Source of the DNA: a virus
Length of the DNA stretch: 22,366 nucleotides
IMG/VR virus record: IMGVR_UViG_3300044639_000290
Coordinates: 1 to 22,366 of that record
Direction: 5' to 3' (one strand)
The notes beneath the pieces are model-generated. The model did no database searches and had not been told where the DNA came from. It was given only the letters and a program-made list of their open reading frames with translations. Both the position numbers and the translations under genes were made by a program. Position 1 is the first letter of the stretch. The number at the start of each line of letters is the position of its first letter. Shown here piece by piece: positions 18,376 to 22,366 of this stretch.

Positions 18376-19904
18376 TACTGGCCCTTTCTACGTTCAAGCT
18401 CTTGTACTGCAGCAGCATAAGGATCAATTTGAGGAATTGTTGTTGGTGCAGCTCTACCTGCTTTAATCATTCCAGCGTCAATTAAGTTCTTAAGTCGCTG
18501 AGCTTTATCTGCAATTGTTTTTGGTTTGTCATTCAATTGCGGGAAATAAGATTTTCTATAACCCTCTAGCTGTTCACGAGTGTAAGCAGCGCCAGTTCCA
18601 AGCGTTAAAAAAGCATCTAACATATCAAGTTGTGCTGCTTCAACTTGTTGACGCGCTTCAGGGTTTGCTAAATTTTTAAGATAATCTGAACCAGTTACAT
18701 TTTTAATTAATTCAGCAGCAAAATCAGGTGATGCTGCGCTAGGAGTTTTTCCGATTGCAGTTTGTAATTGATTTGCTGAATTTTGAGCGCGGCTTATTAA
18801 GTATCCAGCAGTACGCTCTGATTCGCTAGGCATATTGATCGTAGTAGCACCGGCTCTACGTTTAGCAATGTCAAGCGTATCAAGTCTATTTTGCAGTTGA
18901 CCAAGTTGCTGAGCATTAAGAGAATTAATGGCAACGCCTGGGAACATAGCGCCGGCAACTCGCACAGCCTCTTTGTTGTAATCACGCTGATTATTCTTAA
19001 ACTCAAAATCAGATTTCTGAATATCTTTAAGACCATCCTGCAAGTCTTTTGTCGTAATCTGACCTGTTTCAGCAAGACGCTGTAAGTTATTAACTTGTGG
19101 CAATAGATCAGGAGATACAGTACCTTTGATACTATTGAAATCAAAGTTAGATACGTTCTCTTTCATCAATTGCTTTTCAAGTGCCGCAATTTGATCTAGG
19201 TTACTCTTAATGGCATCTTGTGCAGTCTTGCCTGGCAATCCAGTAAGACGCTGATTAGCTGTATATAGTCTATTTATCTCTGTTTCTGCTTTAGACCTTG
19301 TTGCCGTTACTTCTACAGGTGGCAGCATTCCAGCTTGCGGTGGAGGCTCAACCATAGACGTTTCTGCGCCTGGTGCTTGTGGAGCTTGTTGTTGTGGAGC
19401 TTGTGGTTGATATGCTTGGCTAACAGCCATGTTTTCGTTAATCCACGCCAAAGTCTTAGCAGGATCAGCACGCAACGAAGCAATCAATGCAGGATTATTC
19501 CGAACCTCTGGCATTTGCATTACTTTAGCAACGTCAGCACGTAATGATGCAGCTTGATCTTGAGCAATCTTAGCTTGTGCTAATTGCTGCTGCATTTGAT
19601 AGTTAGTCAGACCTTGTTGAATAGCTCCTTGAGAGGCTTGTATGCCACCACCAAGCGCACCAGCGATGTTTTGTGCAGCAGTAGTGCCACGAGTACCCAT
19701 ACCACCTAGCAAGCTAATAGCAGCACCTAACAAACCTTGATTGGTTGATCTCTTTTGCAGTGCTTGTGTCTCAGCAGGGCCAAGCAATCCCTCGTAGTAA
19801 GTAGGAACCGCGCCAAAGATATTCTGAGCAAATCCAGTCAACCCAGTAGGCTTTGACGATGGGAAAGCATTATAAAGCTCATCAAGTTCTTGTTGAGTTG
19901 CCAT
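18375..19904 (-). CDS. Large virion protein, probable internal/ejection protein (509 aa)
   Basis: The protein opens with MATQQELDELYNAFPSSKPT, then a Gly/Ala segment (LLGAAISLLGGMGTRGTTA) that could associate with membrane. A long Gln/Ala-rich helix (NYQMQQQLAQAKIAQDQ) and a Pro/Gln linker (QAYQPQAPQQQAPQAPG, about 160-177) come next, and the remainder is helical (SLRADPAKTLAWINEN, KDLQDGLKDIQKSDFEF). The last third contains FAAELIKNVTGSDYLKNL. This style, with coiled coil and low-complexity linkers, is common to the internal core proteins of short-tailed phages. No enzymatic motif is recognised. SD AGGAT is 6 bases before the start. Tape measure is an alternative, but the length and neighbours fit podoviral internal proteins better. 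Confidence 0.6.
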   Translation of the reverse strand: MATQQELDELYNAFPSSKPTGLTGFAQNIFGAVPTYYEGLLGPAETQALQKRSTNQGLLGAAISLLGGMGTRGTTAAQNIAGALGGGIQASQGAIQQGLTNYQMQQQLAQAKIAQDQAASLRADVAKVMQMPEVRNNPALIASLRADPAKTLAWINENMAVSQAYQPQAPQQQAPQAPGAETSMVEPPPQAGMLPPVEVTATRSKAETEINRLYTANQRLTGLPGKTAQDAIKSNLDQIAALEKQLMKENVSNFDFNSIKGTVSPDLLPQVNNLQRLAETGQITTKDLQDGLKDIQKSDFEFKNNQRDYNKEAVRVAGAMFPGVAINSLNAQQLGQLQNRLDTLDIAKRRAGATTINMPSESERTAGYLISRAQNSANQLQTAIGKTPSAASPDFAAELIKNVTGSDYLKNLANPEARQQVEAAQLDMLDAFLTLGTGAAYTREQLEGYRKSYFPQLNDKPKTIADKAQRLKNLIDAGMIKAGRAAPTTIPQIDPYAAAVQELERRKGQ

Positions 19905-19906
19905 AA

Positions 19907-20467
19907 TTATCCTAACAATGAAGTGCGACGCTGCATCTGTGGTGACTTTTGGCTAAGTAAGCTCATAAAGTCTACAGGAGCGAATTGACCGCTTTGAATT
20001 GGTGGTGCTTGCAATACTTGTGGTGGTGGTGGAGGCTGCATCATCCCACTAGCAGCTTGTTTAGCCACGCTAGTTAGTGCAGGATTCTCACTCATCAATC
20101 CTTGAATGTTTTGACCTGTGTTAATAGCAGACTGCATGAATGTAGGCGCTTGTGGCCCCATAAATGTCTGTGGCCCAACAAATGCAGGATTAGCTGACGA
20201 TAGAGCAGCAGGAAACGCTTGAGTAGGAATAATAGTTGCAGCCTGACCAGCGGCAGCATTTGCAGCGGTTCCAAGTAAGCTAGTACCCAATGCGCCACTT
20301 GCCATTGCTCCTACCAGTGGATTAGCCGCTACAGCACCCATAGTGCCAAGCGCACCAGCACCAGCGCCTAATGCACCCAATCCCAATGTCGCAGTCGCAG
20401 GAGCCGCTACAGCAGCCGTAGAGCCAGCAGCAGATAGTAGCGCAGCAGCAGTAATTGGATCAGCCAT
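19907..20467 (-). CDS. Ala/Gly-rich virion protein, probable ejection protein (186 aa)
   Basis: The N-terminal 75 residues are almost only Ala, Gly, Leu and Thr (PITAAALLSAAGSTAAVAAP, ATLGLGALGAGAGALGTMGA), which suits a membrane-inserting segment. The middle is polar with FMGPQAPTFMQ, and a proline run (PPPPP, about 144-149) leads to a polar C-terminus ending QRRTSLLG. The size and shape recall the small ejection proteins (P22 gp7 or T7 gp14 class). There is no sequence proof of that. AAAGGAATT precedes the start. It is 10 bases downstream of the next larger protein gene. Confidence 0.55.
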   Translation of the reverse strand: MADPITAAALLSAAGSTAAVAAPATATLGLGALGAGAGALGTMGAVAANPLVGAMASGALGTSLLGTAANAAAGQAATIIPTQAFPAALSSANPAFVGPQTFMGPQAPTFMQSAINTGQNIQGLMSENPALTSVAKQAASGMMQPPPPPQVLQAPPIQSGQFAPVDFMSLLSQKSPQMQRRTSLLG

Positions 20468-20477
20468 AATAATTCCT

Positions 20478-21776
20478 TTAACGAATGTAATCTAAGTAGC
20501 TACTGCCACCTGTTGTATTTCTAGCGGCAGCGGCTGCTTTTTCTGCTTCTGTTGTAGGCGCAACGTATTCTGTTGTAATACCACCACGCGGTAAGCCAGT
20601 GATAAATGAACCAAATTTTTCCAAACTTGCATACGGAAGATTGGCTGTGTAATCGTAACGCTCTTTATCAGCAGCTTGTTGAGCAGCCGTGTAGCCTTCA
20701 CCAACTTGACCAGCAGCAAGCAACCTATCAATATCAGCGTAATCAGCAGCAGCAAGGCCAGGAGCCATACCAGCAGCAGCCATACGTGTAGCTATATCCT
20801 CGCCTCTTACGCCTTGAGCGCCAGCTAATGCAGCCATTTGGTTAGCGTAGTCACTCTGGTAGACATTCTGACCTGCTTGTGCAGCAGCCATACGATTAGC
20901 AAGATCAGAGCCGTAAACATTCTGAGCTGCTTGAGTAGCACCCATCTGATTAGCATATGCTTGCTGTGCAGCAGTGCCAAGACCTTGAGCGCCTGTAAGT
21001 TGATTGGCAAAACTTTGTTGCGACAGACCGCCAAGCGATTGCAATGCTTGTTCTTGCAAACCACGCTCTTGCTGGTAGTTTTGCAGGTAGGCTTGTTGAT
21101 TCTGTTCAGCCAATGCCCTAGCAGCAGCATCAGTCATCTTGCCAGCTAATTGTTGCTCTGCACCAGAACCATAGCGACCAGCCATTGATGTCTTGCTTTG
21201 TAGGCCACGTATGCCTTCTTGCAGTGATTCAGCCGATAAACGATTAGCCTGGCTTAATGCGCCCTCAAGGTATGGACTACCACCAAGGTAAGCGCCTTGT
21301 GACGTTGCACGAGTTCCAGCTAATGCCTCATTCTGCATTGCACCGCCACGCATCCCCTCATAAAAGGATTGATTAGGATCAACGTAAGAGTTTTGAGCTA
21401 GATTAGAGAATTGCTGTTGATACGGGCTTTGAGCTTGACCGATCTGATCGAATACAGAACCATAGCCGCTAGTCTGACCTGCTCTGCTAGCATATTGTGA
21501 TTCGTAAGGACTTTGAGTAGCCATCAAACTACTAACAGTGCCTTGAGCCTCACCCAATAATGGATTACCAGCAGCAGCTCGATTCTGCGCTAACTGCAAA
21601 GCTATCTGAGTGTTTGTACTAGGCTTAACGTAAGTATCCCCGCTGTAATAAGCAGGGCCACCTGTGTTATAAAGTCTTTCTGCCTCACTTAATGCTAAAT
21701 CTACTTTAGGACGTAGTTTAGGATCAAGCATTGTCTCCGTAGGAGTAAAGCTACTACCAGCAGATGGGCCACCCAT
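20478..21776 (-). CDS. Virion protein with 18-residue helical repeats (432 aa)
   Basis: The first 100 residues include FTPTETMLDPKLRPKVDLAL and Gln/Tyr-rich stretches (SPYESQYASRAGQTSGYG). The middle is helical and Gln/Ala-rich. From about 253 to 338 an 18-residue unit repeats: QQSFANQLTGAQGLGTAA, a 14-residue copy starting QQAYANQM, then QNVYGSDLANRMAAAQAG, QNVYQSDYANQMAALAGA and QGVRGEDIATRMAAAGMA. The repeat (Q-x-x-Y/F-x-x-x-L/Y-A-N-x-M) would make a regular helical rod. The C-terminus has LPYASLEKFGSFITGLPRGG. Phage internal core or tail-tube-related proteins have this composition. The gene starts 2 bases after the GNAT-like gene ends. Confidence 0.6.
   Translation of the reverse strand: MGGPSAGSSFTPTETMLDPKLRPKVDLALSEAERLYNTGGPAYYSGDTYVKPSTNTQIALQLAQNRAAAGNPLLGEAQGTVSSLMATQSPYESQYASRAGQTSGYGSVFDQIGQAQSPYQQQFSNLAQNSYVDPNQSFYEGMRGGAMQNEALAGTRATSQGAYLGGSPYLEGALSQANRLSAESLQEGIRGLQSKTSMAGRYGSGAEQQLAGKMTDAAARALAEQNQQAYLQNYQQERGLQEQALQSLGGLSQQSFANQLTGAQGLGTAAQQAYANQMGATQAAQNVYGSDLANRMAAAQAGQNVYQSDYANQMAALAGAQGVRGEDIATRMAAAGMAPGLAAADYADIDRLLAAGQVGEGYTAAQQAADKERYDYTANLPYASLEKFGSFITGLPRGGITTEYVAPTTEAEKAAAAARNTTGGSSYLDYIR
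20763..21020 (-). repeat. Degenerate 54-bp coding repeats
   Basis: This stretch codes the 18-residue units at residues 253-338 of the virion protein. Three consecutive full 54-base units start at codons 285, 303 and 321, preceded by a shortened one (42 bases). The repeat is in phase with the reading frame, so it is a protein repeat arising by duplication rather than a DNA signal. Confidence 0.65.
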
Positions 21777-21778
21777 AA

Positions 21779-22177
21779 TTAAACCTCACTTATCCATAGT
21801 CTAGGGCTAAATCCAAGACTCTTAGCCCTCTTAATCCAGCCTTTTCGATGACTAGAAAATGTTATATATTTTGCGCCACCTTGACGTGCTACCTCTTTTA
21901 TGTATTTTAATCCATTTTCAAGGTTATCATGTCTATTTTCTAACGACCAACCAGCCCAAACGTGCAATTTATCGCCATCTGGCTGTAATACCCAATACCC
22001 TATAACTCTACTGTTATCAATCAATGCCCAAAGCATCGATCTACCGTTATAGCAATCTACATATACATCCTCAACAATCCAATCTTCAGGGCTTTTTGTC
22101 TTAACATTTTCTAGTCCTGGTCTAACGGAAGGCCACCACGACCTTAGCTCTTGCGGAGTAATGTATTTAGTTTCCAT
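21779..22177 (-). CDS. GNAT-fold acetyltransferase-like phage protein
   Basis: This is a 132-residue protein. TPQELRSWWPSVRPGLENV opens it, then DWIVEDVYVDCYNGRSMLWA and the strand VIGYWVLQPDGDKLHVWAGW, a beta pair like the core of GNAT acetyltransferases. HDNLENGLKYIKEVARQGGA gives the cofactor helix, and RAKSLGFSPR near the end is the usual RxxGF turn. T7 gp13-class proteins near virion genes have a similar fold; whether this one acetylates anything is open. It sits between virion genes and shares TAATG with the upstream gene. Its DNA is AT-rich compared with the Gly/Ala-rich virion genes beside it. Confidence 0.6.
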   Translation of the reverse strand: METKYITPQELRSWWPSVRPGLENVKTKSPEDWIVEDVYVDCYNGRSMLWALIDNSRVIGYWVLQPDGDKLHVWAGWSLENRHDNLENGLKYIKEVARQGGAKYITFSSHRKGWIKRAKSLGFSPRLWISEV

Positions 22178-22366
22178 TAGCCAACAATAACATAATCGTA
22201 GGTTCTCCCTGCAACTACATTTGCTGCGTGTGAAATAACAGCGCTACCTTGTGACGTTGAACTGATATATGGGTCTTCAAATGTGTTTGTTGTGTATCCA
22301 TTAGAGGAAACGTGTTGTATCGTAAAAATCACAGATGGCGTTGCTGGCCTTGTAGGGCTTGTTCGA
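22177..22366 (-). CDS. C-terminal end of a virion protein (N-terminus outside window)
   Basis: The frame is open from the right edge to TAA 22179-22177, giving 62 full codons. The product is rich in Ser, Thr, Val and Tyr (VIFTIQHVSSNGYTTNTFED, then PYISSTSQGSAVISHAANVV and RTYDYVIVG), the alternating pattern of a beta-rich structural domain. Its stop overlaps the GNAT-like start as TAATG. The next genes on this strand are virion proteins, so a tail, decoration or tubular protein is likely. No family can be named from this fragment. Confidence 0.6.
   Translation of the reverse strand, partial: RTSPTRPATPSVIFTIQHVSSNGYTTNTFEDPYISSTSQGSAVISHAANVVAGRTYDYVIVG

Noticed and set aside
1-22366. Prophage signals (integrase, excisionase, CI repressor, attachment sites, insertion sequences)
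   Set aside because: None found on either strand; the single Cro-like HTH is not enough to claim lysogeny.

Overview
This window reads as part of the genome of a tailed bacteriophage, most likely a short-tailed (podovirus-like) phage of a proteobacterial, perhaps freshwater, host. The host guess is inference only. The phage reading rests on a small-terminase-like gene at the left edge, a lysis cassette (GH24 lysozyme and a three-TM gene-transfer-agent-type holin), a tail fibre, and several large Ala/Gly/Gln-rich proteins of the internal-virion or ejection type. It also rests on a replication/recombination module and very tight packing with many ATGA and TAATG start-stop overlaps. No integrase, CI-type repressor with protease domain, tRNA or insertion sequence is visible.

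Layout. (a) Minus strand, 9345 down to 1: one long, nearly gapless early operon. It starts with zinc-ribbon and small unknown proteins, then a lambda-O-like replication initiator, a DnaB-type helicase without primase, a DNA cytosine methyltransferase-like protein and a VRR-NUC-like nuclease. A PAPS-reductase-like PP-loop protein, a MazG-like fragment and a Ref-like HNH nuclease follow, then four tiny lysine-rich genes. A three-enzyme sugar-modification cluster comes next (CatB-type acetyltransferase, SAM methyltransferase, glycosyltransferase), followed by a stand-alone ADP-ribosyltransferase-like protein and the terminase small subunit-like gene, which is cut by the window edge. (b) 9346-9636: a divergent control region with tandem 9-bp repeats, a palindrome and candidate promoters both ways. 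(c) Plus strand, 9637-12397: small proteins, an ERF-family annealing protein, a small protein with an SSB-like acidic tail, a structured non-coding gap, a Cro-like HTH protein, a MazG-like pyrophosphatase and a DNA-binding-like protein. (d) Minus strand, 22366 down to 12342: late genes. They run from the C-terminus of a virion protein through a GNAT-like protein, four internal-virion-type proteins and the tail fibre, then two small membrane proteins, holin, lysozyme and a Cys-rich protein to a metallophosphoesterase that converges on the rightward operon.

The strongest non-gene signal is in the initiator gene. Two clusters of a GCT(A/T)GC core are spaced 11 bp apart. Since 11 is not a multiple of 3, the repeat exists in the DNA and not in the protein, as expected for iterons of a replication origin placed inside the initiator gene, as in phage lambda O. 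A second notable point is a 177-residue membrane/coiled-coil protein whose frame has no ATG, GTG or TTG at the expected start and seems to begin at an AUC codon 1 base after the upstream stop, with a well-placed Shine-Dalgarno sequence.

All functional calls come from reading the translated sequence and recalling family motifs. No database search was run.
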